Shown here piece by piece: positions 1-7,152 of a stretch of 27,716 bases of DNA. Numbering within the stretch: position 1 is the first letter of the stretch; each line of letters starts with the position of its first letter. A program made the translations under genes and the position numbers. The stretch is from Spirochaetia bacterium (GTDB lineage: Bacteria > Spirochaetota > Spirochaetia > Treponematales > Breznakiellaceae). The stretch covers positions 1 through 27,716 of the forward strand of contig BNUW01000012.1 of NCBI GenBank assembly GCA_025997655.1, read 5' to 3'. The notes beneath the pieces were generated by a model. The model was given only the letters and a program-made list of their open reading frames with translations. It had not been told where the DNA came from and ran no database searches.

Positions 1-386
1 CTCAATATGGGGGGCGGCCAACAATGCCCAGTCTTGAATGCCAAAAATTAACAACAGGTAGTAGGTTTTTCAAAATTCGTTAAAAACTGAAAATGACGAT
101 TGAAAAATACCCTTTTTAGAGGTTCCCTTTACCCATATATATAGCATACACACGATTATACACAATGTCAAGAAATCGCTTGACGGTCCGGACCAAAGCG
201 TCAATTTCAGGGCTCATAGGTGATTTTCCCGGCGGTTTTTCCTGCCCGGTGATGCTGCATTATTCAGAGCCTGACATAAAATCAGAAACCGAAACCTGCT
301 CCAGGATACCGTTACACAGGAATTCCGTAACTGCTGAATGGGCTCCGCAAAGCCCGAAGAGTCCGGTATGGGATCCGGCGGAATCT
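1..386. other. Left-edge region without a supported gene
   Basis: No convincing coding sequence. The short open frames here run into the insertion sequence at 387, show no family resemblance and lack good ribosome binding sites. The first 170 bases are AT-rich. Nested inverted repeats are visible around 164-203 (GTCAAG/CTTGAC, then TTGACG/CGTCAA around a GGTCCGGACC palindrome). It is probably a decayed intergenic stretch next to the IS. Confidence 0.5.
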
Positions 387-407
387 CTAGGAGCCTGTCG
401 GACTTTT
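387..407 (+). repeat. IS left terminal inverted repeat with CTAG
   Basis: CTAG followed by GAGCCTGTCGGACTTT. It pairs with 2015-2034 with one mismatch. The 38 bases 387-424 recur at 12908-12945 with two mismatches. Confidence 0.85.
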
Positions 408-1498
408 CCTGGCGAAATCAGCCGGTCGGCAAGAATTTTGACCAAAAATCGGCAGTCCGGCTGTTTTCCGGCATCATCCGGCCAAAACTATCCCCCCCAT
501 TCCCTCTAATTCGGCACGGATGCGCATGAGAGTCGGTGGAGCCGCTTGAAATTATACGCTAATTTCACTATCGACCATTCCGTGTTAACCTTCTCAAGCC
601 CGCGTACAAGAAATTGCCGGAACCCGATAACTGATTTGATGATGCCAAATACCGGTTCCACCGTCTCTTTCCGCTTTTTGTATGTTGCTTTCCCTTCGGG
701 AGTTTGCAGCCGATGAGCCATCTGTTCTTTTATTGGTGCTCCCTGGAGGGGAGGGGGTATATCCGGTTTTTGTTCTAAGTCTTCAACCGTACGGTGATGA
801 GACTGCTTTTTTACCGCACAATAAACTATCGGCCCTTCTTGTGTTTCCTTACCTTCCTCATCTATCGTTTTCTTCTCAACTGCCTCTATTTCCTTCGCAC
901 TGAAAAATCCGGTATCGGCTGACACATCGCGCGGCAACCATGTTGCCGATATTTCCCGAACTTCCTTGGGTACACTGTCGACGGTTGCTGATAGTTCTTC
1001 TTTATCATTCGCATGATTGGTTACCTGTCCGCCGAGTAGCAGCATACTCCCCTCGGTATCTACGGCGGCTTCTCCATTGTATGCCTGCTCAAAATGATTC
1101 CCGTTCCCTGCTTTCATTATCCGGCTGTCGCTGTCGGTGAAATTGAATTGACTGGTATCAGGCGGTGTATCTGAAGGCGGCTTTGGTGCTTTCCCCCCAG
1201 GCTTTTTCCCCGTCTTGTGCTCTCGCTTCTCACGCTCCAGCACCTTTTCCTCATAGGCCGCCTGTTCATGTTGCTTTATGACTTCGTACCGTTCTTCCAT
1301 GGCCACCTTCGCTGCTTCCAGTTTCGCTATCCGTTCTTGCCGCCGCTTGATTTCTTCCGGTATCGTTAGCCCTTCTTCAAGCGGCTTGCTGTCCGCTTCT
1401 TCCGCTTTCGCAACCAGTATCCGCACTTCTTCTTCCAGAACGCCTATCATCTTTTTTGCGTGTTTATAACTGACGGCTTTATGTTTGCTCGCATTCGT

Positions 1499-1513
1499 CG
1501 GACCGAAGGTCCG
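1499..1513. repeat. Short palindromic repeat copy (in-frame, transposase)
   Basis: Perfect 6-bp arms around a 3-nt loop: CGGACC-GAA-GGTCCG. In the transposase it encodes RTFGP between GTKIK and (T)NASKHKA. In the relatives I know, KIKANASKHKA is continuous, so the 15-nt palindrome itself looks like the inserted unit. Confidence 0.6.
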
Positions 1514-1663
1514 CTTTATCTTCGTCCCGTCTACGCTGATCCCCCCTACTTTTTTTAAGTGCCCCATTTCCCGCGCTATAACCAGCACTTTCACAAATGC
1601 TTCTTCAAATGCCGCTTTATTCTCCGTGCGAAAGATGCAGATCACACTATGATCCGGATGTGT

Positions 1664-1678
1664 CAGACCTTTGGTCTG
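1664..1678. repeat. Short palindromic repeat copy (frameshifting, transposase)
   Basis: Perfect palindrome CAGACC-TTT-GGTCTG, preceded by T and followed by CG, exactly where the transposase frame breaks. It shares core and flanks with the copies at 7153 and 24449. Confidence 0.65.
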
Positions 1679-2014
1679 CGGCCCCCGCAGATATACCGGA
1701 CCGCCACATCCGTGTATGTTTCCGCTTCTATCCGGCGCGAACCAAAGGTCCCAGTTGCATAACAATAGACAAGCAGGGCCAGCATCATTTCCGGCGGGTA
1801 TTGTTCGTCCCCGCTTCCCCGCTGGTTCACCTTGAAGCTGCTGATATCCAACTGCCCTATTGCGTCTATTATAAAGTGTACCAGATGGTTCTCCGGTACC
1901 CATTCCCTCATGTCTACCGGTATCAGCATCGGCGTCTCCCGGTCTATGTTTACAAATCGTGCACTCATACGCTTACGGTATCAGATTCCTCGGGCTTTGA
2001 CGATCCCTGCGGGC

Positions 2015-2034
2015 AAAGTCCGACAGACTCCTAG
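2015..2034 (-). repeat. IS right terminal inverted repeat with CTAG
   Basis: AAAGTCCGACAGACTC followed by CTAG, the inverted partner of 387-407. Similarity stops at the TTT next to the element interior, so the inverted repeat proper is about 16 bp. Confidence 0.85.
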
Positions 2035-2098
2035 CGTAGCTTCCTAAGGTGTCTGGCACCGTTTTAGATGGTCGATGAGAACAAGCCGTACGTCCGGT

Positions 2099-2136
2099 AG
2101 GCCGCTTGAGGTAGAAGCCGGGCGGCCTTGTTTTTG
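2099..2136 (+). terminator. Possible intrinsic terminator
   Basis: Arms AGGCCGC (2099-2105) and GCGGCCT (2122-2128) are followed by TGTTTTT. No plus-strand gene directly upstream is recognised, so its client is unknown. Confidence 0.4.
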
Positions 2137-2175
2137 GCAGGATAAACGCATAGGAATTAAGAAAGAAGAAAATTT

Positions 2176-2230
2176 AACCACGAAGGACACATCATCCCGG
2201 AACCCGGAACCCCTGGGTTCCTTGGTGGTT
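2176..2230. repeat. REP-like long inverted repeat with T-run
   Basis: The outer arm AACCACGAAGGA (2176-2187) pairs with TCCTTGGTGGTT (2219-2230) with one mismatch. The inner hairpin GGAACCC-CT-GGGTTCC (2206-2221) is perfect, and TTTT follows. The ACCACGAAGGACAC motif is of a kind found dispersed in many bacterial genomes. It could act as a terminator or transcript-end stabiliser ahead of the oad operon. Confidence 0.5.
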
Positions 2231-2285
2231 TTTTAAGAATTTGTGTTATCAGACATTGATTTCAAATTTTATGCGTTTATCCTGA

Positions 2286-2314
2286 TTGGACGCCCTCCCT
2301 CTTGCCCATATAGC
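2286..2314 (+). promoter_or_regulatory. Possible promoter for oadGAB
   Basis: TTGGAC, a 17-nt spacer and TATAGC, about 45 bases upstream of the oadG start. Both hexamers are imperfect, so this is only a candidate. Confidence 0.3.
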
Positions 2315-2357
2315 GCCGTTTTGGTATTATTCACCCATTATTATATATGGAGGCTTT

Positions 2358-2621
2358 ATGACTATTGTGGACATGCTGGGACAAAGCGGCGTCCTTACCC
2401 TGCTGGGTATGGGAATCGTGTTTTCGTTCCTGATTATCCTGATTATCTCTGTCACCCTGGTGGGGAAGTTTATCCACGCCATAGGGGCGGATACTGATGT
2501 GACCAAGCCTGCGGCGGCAAGCGCCGGGGCGGCAAATGCTGGAACAGCTTCAGCGGTAACGGCGCCCGCTATTGCGGCAATTACCGCAGCGGTTACCGAA
2601 TATCGTAAGACACACTTATAG
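2358..2621 (+). CDS. oadG: Oxaloacetate decarboxylase Na+ pump, gamma subunit
   Basis: Small membrane anchor subunit (87 aa) of the biotin-dependent Na+-translocating oxaloacetate decarboxylase. In this family the gamma chain holds the alpha and beta subunits together. Residues 13-37 form one transmembrane segment (LTLLGMGIVFSFLIILIISV). An Ala/Thr-rich cytoplasmic linker follows and a short basic tail (EYRKTHL) ends the chain, the usual OadG layout. ATG 2358 is chosen because GGAGG lies five bases upstream; upstream codons in the frame have no ribosome binding site and no family similarity. The stop is 11 bases before the preferred oadA start, so the two are co-transcribed and the oadA ribosome binding site overlaps this stop. 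The assignment rests on length, topology and position before oadA, because the sequence itself is weakly conserved. Confidence 0.85.
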   Translation: MTIVDMLGQSGVLTLLGMGIVFSFLIILIISVTLVGKFIHAIGADTDVTKPAAASAGAANAGTASAVTAPAIAAITAAVTEYRKTHL

Positions 2622-2632
2622 GAGAAATGAAA

Positions 2633-4693
2633 ATGGCTAAAGTACAATTAACGGATCTGGTGCTGCGGGATGCCCATCAATCCCTGTTTGCAACCCGCAT
2701 GGTTACCGCCGATATGCTTCCCATCACGGAAAAACTGGACAAGGTGGGCTTTTACGCCCTGGAAGCCTGGGGAGGGGCCACCTTTGACTCCTGTATCCGC
2801 TTCCTCAACGAAGATCCCTGGGACCGGCTGAAGAAGCTCAAGGCCGCCCTTCCCAACACCAAAATTATGATGCTCCTCCGGGGGCAGAACCTCCTGGGCT
2901 ACCGGCACTACGCCGATGACGTGGTGGCGAAGTTCGTGGAGGTCGCCGCCAAGGACGGGGTGGACATTTTCCGTATCTTCGACGCGGTAAACGATCCCCG
3001 GAACTTCCAGGCCGCGACCAATGCCGCCAAAAAAACCGGTAAGCACATCCAGGCGGCTATTTCCTACGCCGTAACCCCCTTCCATACCATTGAAAAGTAC
3101 GCCGAACTGGCTAAGCAGTACGCGGATATTGGCGCGGATTCCCTTTGTATCAAGGATATGGCGGGGCTCTTAACCCCCTACGGCACTTACGATCTGGTGA
3201 AGGCCATCAAGAAGGTGACGGATCTCCCCATCGAAATCCACTCCCACGCCACCACCGGTATGTCGGTGGCTACCTTAACCAAGGCTGCCGAAGCGGGGGC
3301 GGAGATCATGGATACGGTCATCTCTTCCCTGGCCATGGGTACCAGCCACAGCCCCACGGAAACCATGGTGGAAATCTTCCGGGGTACCGAATACGACACG
3401 GGCCTGGACATTAAGCTCCTCCTGGAAATTGCCGCCTACTTCCGGGAAGTGCGGAAGAACTACAAGAAGTTTGAGTCCAGCTTCCAGGGCGCGGATACCC
3501 GGATCCTGGTCTCCCAGGTGCCCGGAGGGATGCTCTCCAACCTGGAAAGCCAGCTCAAGGAACAGGGCGCGGCGGACAAGATGGATGAGGTGCTCAAGGA
3601 AATCGCCGTGGTCCAGAAGGACGCGGGCTATCCGCCCCTGGTCACCCCCACCAGCCAAATTGTGGGCACCCAGGCGGTGTTCAACGTCCTCTTTGGGCGC
3701 TACAACCGGCTTTCCGGGGAGTTCCAGGACCTTATGGCGGGCAAATACGGCGCCTGCCCGGCCCCCAAGAATAAAGATGTGGTACAGAAAGCCCTGGCGG
3801 CTCTCAAGCTGGATGCGGAAGTTACCCACCGCCCGGCGGACGATATTCCCGCGGAATATAGCAAGCTGGAAGAGGAAGCCAAGAAAGTCCTGGGAACCTC
3901 CACAGCTTCCGTTGAGGATGTGCTTACCTATGCCATGTTCCCCAAGGTTGCCCCGGATTTCTTCAAGAAGCGCAGCCAGGGCCCGGTGGTGTTCAAGCCC
4001 GAAGCCGCCTCCCCTGCCGCTGCAGCCCCTGCCGGTTCTGCGGCTCCAGGCCAGGCGGCAAAGTACACGGTCAATGTGGATGGGACCAACTACAACGTGG
4101 TGGTTGCCCCCGCCGGTACCGTAGCCATTGCCCCCGCAACCGGTGGAGCAGCCCCTGTTGCAGCCGCCGCTCCCGTAGCTGCGGCCCCGGTTTCCGGCGG
4201 AGGGGCAACGATCCCCGCCCCGGTAGCCGGTACGGTCCTGCGCTATGCAGTAGCGGAAGGCGCGAACGTAAAGTCCGGCGACACGGTGCTGATCATTGAG
4301 TCCATGAAAATGGAACTGGAGATTAAGGCCACATCAGCCGGCCCGGTGCACTTCCTGGTACCCACGGGAACCCAGGTGGCGTCCCAGCAGCCGGTGGCGG
4401 AGATAGGCGGTGGAGCGGTTGGTTCCACTCCGGTTGCTGCGGCCCCCGCTGCGGCGGCTCCGGCCCCTGCGGCTCCCTCGGGCGGCACGGTGATTCCGGC
4501 CCCGGTGGCGGGAACGCTCCTGCGGTACGCCGTGGCGGAAGGCGCGGCGGTAAAGTCCGGGGACACCATCGTCATCATTGAGTCCATGAAGATGGAACTG
4601 GAAATCAAGTCCACGGCGGCGGGCACGGTTCATTTCCTGGCGCCCACGGGAACCCAGGTCGCATCCCAGCAGCCCATCGCTGAAATAAAGTAG
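2633..4693 (+). CDS. oadA: Oxaloacetate decarboxylase alpha subunit with tandem biotinyl domains
   Basis: Carboxyltransferase subunit (686 aa) that moves CO2 from oxaloacetate to biotin, giving pyruvate; OadB then decarboxylates carboxybiotin and exports Na+. The N-terminal TIM-barrel carboxyltransferase shows LRDAHQSLFATRM (metal-ligand Asp13), CIKDMAGL (Lys174, normally carbamylated) and EIHSHATTGM (His203, His205). The conserved PYC_OADA region extends to about residue 460. The tail has Pro/Ala linkers and two biotinyl domains, each with an ESMKMELEIK site: Lys559 and Lys653. OadA normally has one, so the C-terminus is duplicated. The second ATG (2633) is preferred over 2627 because AGGAG at 2620-2624 lies 8 bases before it but only 2 bases before 2627. 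The biotin motif reads SMKM rather than the usual AMKM. A methylmalonyl-CoA or pyruvate carboxylase role is less likely because the full oadGAB set is present. Confidence 0.95.
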   Translation: MAKVQLTDLVLRDAHQSLFATRMVTADMLPITEKLDKVGFYALEAWGGATFDSCIRFLNEDPWDRLKKLKAALPNTKIMMLLRGQNLLGYRHYADDVVAKFVEVAAKDGVDIFRIFDAVNDPRNFQAATNAAKKTGKHIQAAISYAVTPFHTIEKYAELAKQYADIGADSLCIKDMAGLLTPYGTYDLVKAIKKVTDLPIEIHSHATTGMSVATLTKAAEAGAEIMDTVISSLAMGTSHSPTETMVEIFRGTEYDTGLDIKLLLEIAAYFREVRKNYKKFESSFQGADTRILVSQVPGGMLSNLESQLKEQGAADKMDEVLKEIAVVQKDAGYPPLVTPTSQIVGTQAVFNVLFGRYNRLSGEFQDLMAGKYGACPAPKNKDVVQKALAALKLDAEVTHRPADDIPAEYSKLEEEAKKVLGTSTASVEDVLTYAMFPKVAPDFFKKRSQGPVVFKPEAASPAAAAPAGSAAPGQAAKYTVNVDGTNYNVVVAPAGTVAIAPATGGAAPVAAAAPVAAAPVSGGGATIPAPVAGTVLRYAVAEGANVKSGDTVLIIESMKMELEIKATSAGPVHFLVPTGTQVASQQPVAEIGGGAVGSTPVAAAPAAAAPAPAAPSGGTVIPAPVAGTLLRYAVAEGAAVKSGDTIVIIESMKMELEIKSTAAGTVHFLAPTGTQVASQQPIAEIK

Positions 4694-4702
4694 GAAAATG
4701 CC

Positions 4703-6166
4703 ATGCTAGAACTAAAAAAGAGCCCGGTGCTGGTGGTCAAGGTTTGCCTTATCCTGGTCATCGGGGCCTTTGTCTTCAACTTCCTGAGCGCGTCCTTGAG
4801 CCCACGGGTACAGGCCGCCGGTAATGCCGAGCAGATAGCCGACTCTACATCGGAACTGCCGTCATTCAGGAACCCGGACGGGATAATCCCCGGCAGCAAG
4901 GATATACCCCAGGTGAGTCTGCGGAGTTTTCTCAAAAACATCGTGGAAACCACGGGTATCTATGCTTTTATTACCGACGTGATACACGGCGAAACCCCGG
5001 CGGGGGACCCCGTTACGGTCTATGGCTGGCAGGAATTACTCATGGTGGCGGTGGGCTTCCTCATCGTCTACCTGGGGGCGATCAAGGGCTTTGAGCCCCT
5101 GCTGCTCATTCCCATCGGCTTCGGGACTATCTTTGTAAACATCCCTTTGGCGGGGATGGGGGCTACGGAAATAATACAACATGTGATCGTAAACGGTGAG
5201 GTGATTGAACAGGTAGTCCGGCATCCGGGTTTCCTTGATATCATCTATGAAGCCGGGGTGGGAAATGAATTCTTCCCTCTGATCATCTTTATCGGTATCG
5301 GGGCCATGACCGACTTCGGCCCCCTTATCGCCAATCCCAAGACCGCTATCCTCGGCGCAGCGGCCCAGTTCGGCGTATTCGGCACCCTGTTCTTCATCTC
5401 TGTAGCCAATTACCTGCCCGGCGTTGCCTTTAACCTCAAGGAAGCCGCCTCGGTAGCTATCATCGGCGGCGCGGACGGCCCCACCACAATCTACATCGCG
5501 GCAAAGCTTGCCCCCCACCTCCTGGCGACGGTGGCGGTGGCGGCCTATTCCTACATGGCCCTGGTGCCCCTTATCCAGCCGCCTATCATGCGGACCCTGA
5601 CCACCAAGCAGGAGCGGCTTATCAAGATGCGGCAGCTCCGGCCGGTTTCCAGGACCGAAAAGGTTGCCTTCCCCCTGACCGTCTTTATTCTGACCCTGCT
5701 CCTCCTCCCCTCTGCGGCGCCCCTTATCGGCTGCCTTATGTTCGGGAACTTCCTCCGGGAATGCGGGGTAGTGGCGCGGCTTTCCGATACCGCCCAAAAT
5801 GAACTGATGAACATCGTTTCCCTGTTCCTCTCCCTGGGGGTGGGCAGCCAGATGACCCCCGAGAAGTTCCTGAACCCATCCTCCCTGATCATCGTGGTCA
5901 TGGGACTGGTAGCATTCTCTGTTGCCACCGCCTCGGGACTTCTGATTGCCAAGTTCATGAATCTGTTCCTCAAGGAGAAAATCAATCCCCTTATCGGGTC
6001 CGCCGGTGTTTCGGCGGTCCCCATGGCCGCCCGGGTTTCCAACAAGGTCGGCCTGGAGTCTGACCCGGGGAACTTCATCCTGATGCACGCCATGGGGCCG
6101 AACGTAGCGGGGGTTATCGGCACGGCTATCGCGGCGGGGGTCATGATCGCGGTATACGGGGGCTGA
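4703..6166 (+). CDS. oadB: Oxaloacetate decarboxylase Na+ pump, beta subunit
   Basis: Polytopic membrane subunit (487 aa) that decarboxylates carboxybiotin and couples this to Na+ export. Family landmarks: IGIGAMTDFGPLIANPK, the strongly conserved GGADGPTTIY (the functional Asp region) and, near the C-terminus, INPLIGSAGVSAVPMAARV and ILMHAMGPNVAGVIGTAI (the Asn/Ser Na+-site region). Beta subunits are commonly about 375-435 aa. This one has an extra N-terminal membrane segment (residues 11-31) and a polar stretch of about 60 residues before the conserved core starts near residue 108. The start at 4703 lies 10 bases after the oadA stop; the AGGA overlapping that stop (4692-4695) is the likely ribosome binding site. 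A strong terminator follows at once, so the operon ends here. Confidence 0.95.
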   Translation: MLELKKSPVLVVKVCLILVIGAFVFNFLSASLSPRVQAAGNAEQIADSTSELPSFRNPDGIIPGSKDIPQVSLRSFLKNIVETTGIYAFITDVIHGETPAGDPVTVYGWQELLMVAVGFLIVYLGAIKGFEPLLLIPIGFGTIFVNIPLAGMGATEIIQHVIVNGEVIEQVVRHPGFLDIIYEAGVGNEFFPLIIFIGIGAMTDFGPLIANPKTAILGAAAQFGVFGTLFFISVANYLPGVAFNLKEAASVAIIGGADGPTTIYIAAKLAPHLLATVAVAAYSYMALVPLIQPPIMRTLTTKQERLIKMRQLRPVSRTEKVAFPLTVFILTLLLLPSAAPLIGCLMFGNFLRECGVVARLSDTAQNELMNIVSLFLSLGVGSQMTPEKFLNPSSLIIVVMGLVAFSVATASGLLIAKFMNLFLKEKINPLIGSAGVSAVPMAARVSNKVGLESDPGNFILMHAMGPNVAGVIGTAIAAGVMIAVYGG

Positions 6167-6172
6167 GTTAAT

Positions 6173-6203
6173 GGGAGCCTGAACGTATCGGGCTCCCTTT
6201 TTT
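6173..6203 (+). terminator. Intrinsic terminator of the oad operon
   Basis: GGGAGCC (6173-6179), a loop, then GGCTCCC (6191-6197) followed by TTTTTT. It starts 7 bases after the oadB stop. Confidence 0.85.
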
Positions 6204-6205
6204 GT

Positions 6206-6489
6206 TTACGATATGAGTATTTGAGAAAAATCTCTTTTTTTGTAAATAATCCGGTGAATTTCTATTACCCCTTCCAGAACAACATAAAACACCAGATAAT
6301 TTTTCACCGTCATTACCCTGGATGGTAGAGACGATGCCTGCGGGGATTTTCTTTAAGCGTAACGATTGCCGCTTCAATAGCGTCAAGGAGATTAAGAGCC
6401 GCCTGCGGGGCTTCCAGGGTGATGCTGATATAATCGCTTATGGCTTCAAGGTCTTTCTGAATCGCCGGAAGGTATTTTATTTCATACAT
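6206..6489 (-). pseudogene. RelE/ParE-family toxin, broken in the middle
   Basis: Two pieces of one RelE/ParE-fold toxin in different frames. The first starts at ATG 6489 (MYEIKYLPAIQKDLEAISDY...) and ends HRLYHPG at a stop at 6313, 58 aa. The second, in another frame from about 6307 to the stop at 6206, reads KNYLVFYVVLEG and then EIHRIIYKKRDFSQIL, which is the family's final beta-strands and conserved C-terminus. In intact relatives a strand-rich segment of roughly a dozen residues joins the two parts. Here it is missing and the frame is shifted, so the toxin should be inactive. Its start overlaps the antitoxin stop by eight bases (ATGTATGA), the normal coupling for such pairs. The 3' end abuts the oadB terminator. 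Confidence 0.75.
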
Positions 6490-6709
6490 CACCGATGCGG
6501 TCTTTTATTCGCCGGCGTAAGGCAGGAAAAACTTCTTCATGGGACAGCCGCGTATCACTGAGCCGTGCTTCGGCCTCAGCTTCCAACAGCTTATCGTAGA
6601 TTTCACTTTCAAACTGCTTTTCTTCCCAGGCTTCCATACTCATAACCACCATATCGCCGTACCCATTTTTGGTAAGAAATACCGGTTCGACCGGCCGTAT
6701 GTTGGGCAT
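6482..6709 (-). CDS. Phd/YefM-like antitoxin with shortened N-terminus
   Basis: A 75-aa antitoxin-type protein. MPNIRPV followed by EPVFLTKNGYGDMVVMSMEAWE is the Phd/YefM signature, and the acidic helical tail (residues 32-75) is the expected toxin-binding part. In typical members about 15-20 residues (S-D-L-R-N...) lie between the NIRPV strand and EPVFLTKNG; they form the DNA-binding N-terminal helix. They are absent here without a frameshift, so operator binding is probably lost. ATG 6709 has a good ribosome binding site (GGGAGG, about 8 bases upstream). A candidate promoter TTGTAT-17-TACTGT lies just upstream on the minus strand. The partner toxin downstream is broken, so the locus is a decaying toxin-antitoxin system. 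Confidence 0.75.
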   Translation of the reverse strand: MPNIRPVEPVFLTKNGYGDMVVMSMEAWEEKQFESEIYDKLLEAEAEARLSDTRLSHEEVFPALRRRIKDRIGDV

Positions 6710-6931
6710 TGTATCGCCTCCCTTGTGCTTATCATTACAGTAGCATAATTATGATAAATATACAAGCCCAGGTAGCCGATTTTAAGGTGCATAAAAAGAA
6801 CCGGTTCAAGTATGACATTTTACTCCTTTTTGTCACAATAGATTACCTGACTATATCATAGATATATTTACGGATGAAATCATTTTTATAATAAAAATAA
6901 GATTTTTTAGTGATTATTCGTAAATACGGAT

Positions 6932-6960
6932 TTGACATAAATTCCCATTTTATCTACACT
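6932..6960 (+). promoter_or_regulatory. Sigma70-type promoter of the mgtE leader
   Basis: TTGACA (6932-6937), a 17-base spacer and TACACT (6955-6960). The -35 is consensus. Transcription from about 6967 would give a 220-nt leader before mgtE. The flanking DNA is very AT-rich, unlike the genes around it. Confidence 0.65.
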
Positions 6961-7010
6961 GATACTTACAAAGAGGGTTACCCGCAGCATACGGGAAAGG
7001 AGGCGCCATA

Positions 7011-7088
7011 ATGTCCGATTCGGACGGCGGTGGTGGTAGTAGTACTAACCGCCCCAAACACAATCTGCGGACCTTTGGTCCAATTTAA
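7011..7088 (+). CDS. 25-codon leader ORF upstream of mgtE
   Basis: ATG 7011 follows a near-perfect ribosome binding site (AAAGGAGG, 6996-7003, spacing 7). The frame reads MSDSDGGGGSSTNRPKHN then LRTFGPI and stops at TAA 7086-7088. The acidic start, glycine run and basic middle match no family I know. The ORF spans the leader stems, so translating it would open GTCCGATTCGGAC, GGCGGT/ACCGCC and the CTGCGG arm. Its last codons lie on a copy of the short palindromic repeat (RTFGP, the same residues added to the transposase). A role like the MgtL/CorL leader peptides of enterobacteria, where Asp- or Pro-rich leader peptides help sense Mg2+, is an inference by analogy. Confidence 0.5.
   Translation: MSDSDGGGGSSTNRPKHNLRTFGPI
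7069..7081. repeat. Short palindromic repeat copy (mgtE leader ORF)
   Basis: GGACC-TTT-GGTCC, perfect 5-bp arms, at the end of the leader ORF. Same core as 1664 and 1499. Confidence 0.5.
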
Positions 7089-7152
7089 TGCTGACGGCCC
7101 TTCCCCGCTAAAACCCCGACGGTTTCTTTTGTGGTATTGGAGATGAAGCCAT

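Larger units (their letters stand above)
506..1968 (-). pseudogene. IS1182-family transposase, frameshifted
   Basis: DDE transposase of the insertion sequence. The N-terminal part reads from ATG 1968 (residues 1-94, ending VAVRYICGG) and then hits a stop at 1663. The rest continues in the -1 frame to the stop at 506. DDE-type landmarks are visible: SVDGTK (first Asp), SADTGFF (second Asp) and KKRKETVEPVFG (Glu, with the usual Y/R..E context). Related transposases read YI(C)-two residues-THPDH straight through. Here the C and THPDH codons are separated by 23 nt containing the palindrome CAGACCAAAGGTCTG, so a 17-nt insertion explains the frameshift. A second palindrome, in frame, adds about five residues after GTKIK. 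Programmed -1 frameshifting at the G-run cannot be excluded, but the extra palindrome argues for decay. Confidence 0.85.
387..2034 (-). mobile_element. IS1182-like insertion sequence, about 1.65 kb
   Basis: The element is bounded by near-perfect terminal inverted repeats. The left end reads GAG-C-CTGTCGGACTTT after CTAG at 387-390, and the right end is the complement of GAG-T-CTGTCGGACTTT before CTAG at 2031-2034, with one mismatch. CTAG on both outer edges fits a 4-bp target duplication. The single transposase gene lies on the minus strand, with about 46 bases between the right inverted repeat and its ATG and about 100 bases between its stop and the left repeat. Family assignment rests on the transposase. 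The element is probably no longer autonomous because its transposase reading frame is broken. A 38-bp copy of the left end lies alone at 12908. Confidence 0.85.
2035..2357. other. Intergenic region between the IS and oadG
   Basis: No gene is seen. It holds a GC hairpin with a following T-run (2099-2136), a 55-bp REP-like inverted repeat (2176-2230) ending in a T-run, and a plausible promoter for the oad operon (2286-2314). oadG has a GGAGG ribosome binding site at 2349-2353. Confidence 0.6.
6981..7088 (+). promoter_or_regulatory. Structured mgtE leader with alternative stems
   Basis: Several complementary segments are visible. CCCG (6981-6984) can pair locally with CGGG (6992-6995). The overlapping CCGCAG (6982-6987) can instead pair with CTGCGG (7065-7070). 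Inside lie GTCCG-ATT-CGGAC (7013-7025), GGCGGT (7026-7031) with ACCGCC (7048-7053), and GGACC-TTT-GGTCC (7069-7081). The two uses of 6981-6987 are mutually exclusive, as in attenuators or riboswitches. The conserved M-box (ykoK) Mg2+ riboswitch sequence was looked for and not seen. A regulatory role is inferred from position, leader length and structure only. Confidence 0.4.

Noticed and set aside
165..509. 114-codon plus-strand frame at the left edge
   Set aside because: It crosses the IS boundary at 387, has no ribosome binding site and looks non-coding in composition.
1739..1752. Another palindrome-like GAACCAAAGGTCCC in the transposase
   Set aside because: The arms have a mismatch and the encoded GTFGSRRIE aligns with the family without any insertion, so it is ordinary coding sequence.
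5036..6088. 350-codon minus-strand frame opposite oadB
   Set aside because: It is a shadow of a GC-rich conserved gene; the residue composition (Gly/His/Asp/Gln-rich) matches no real protein.
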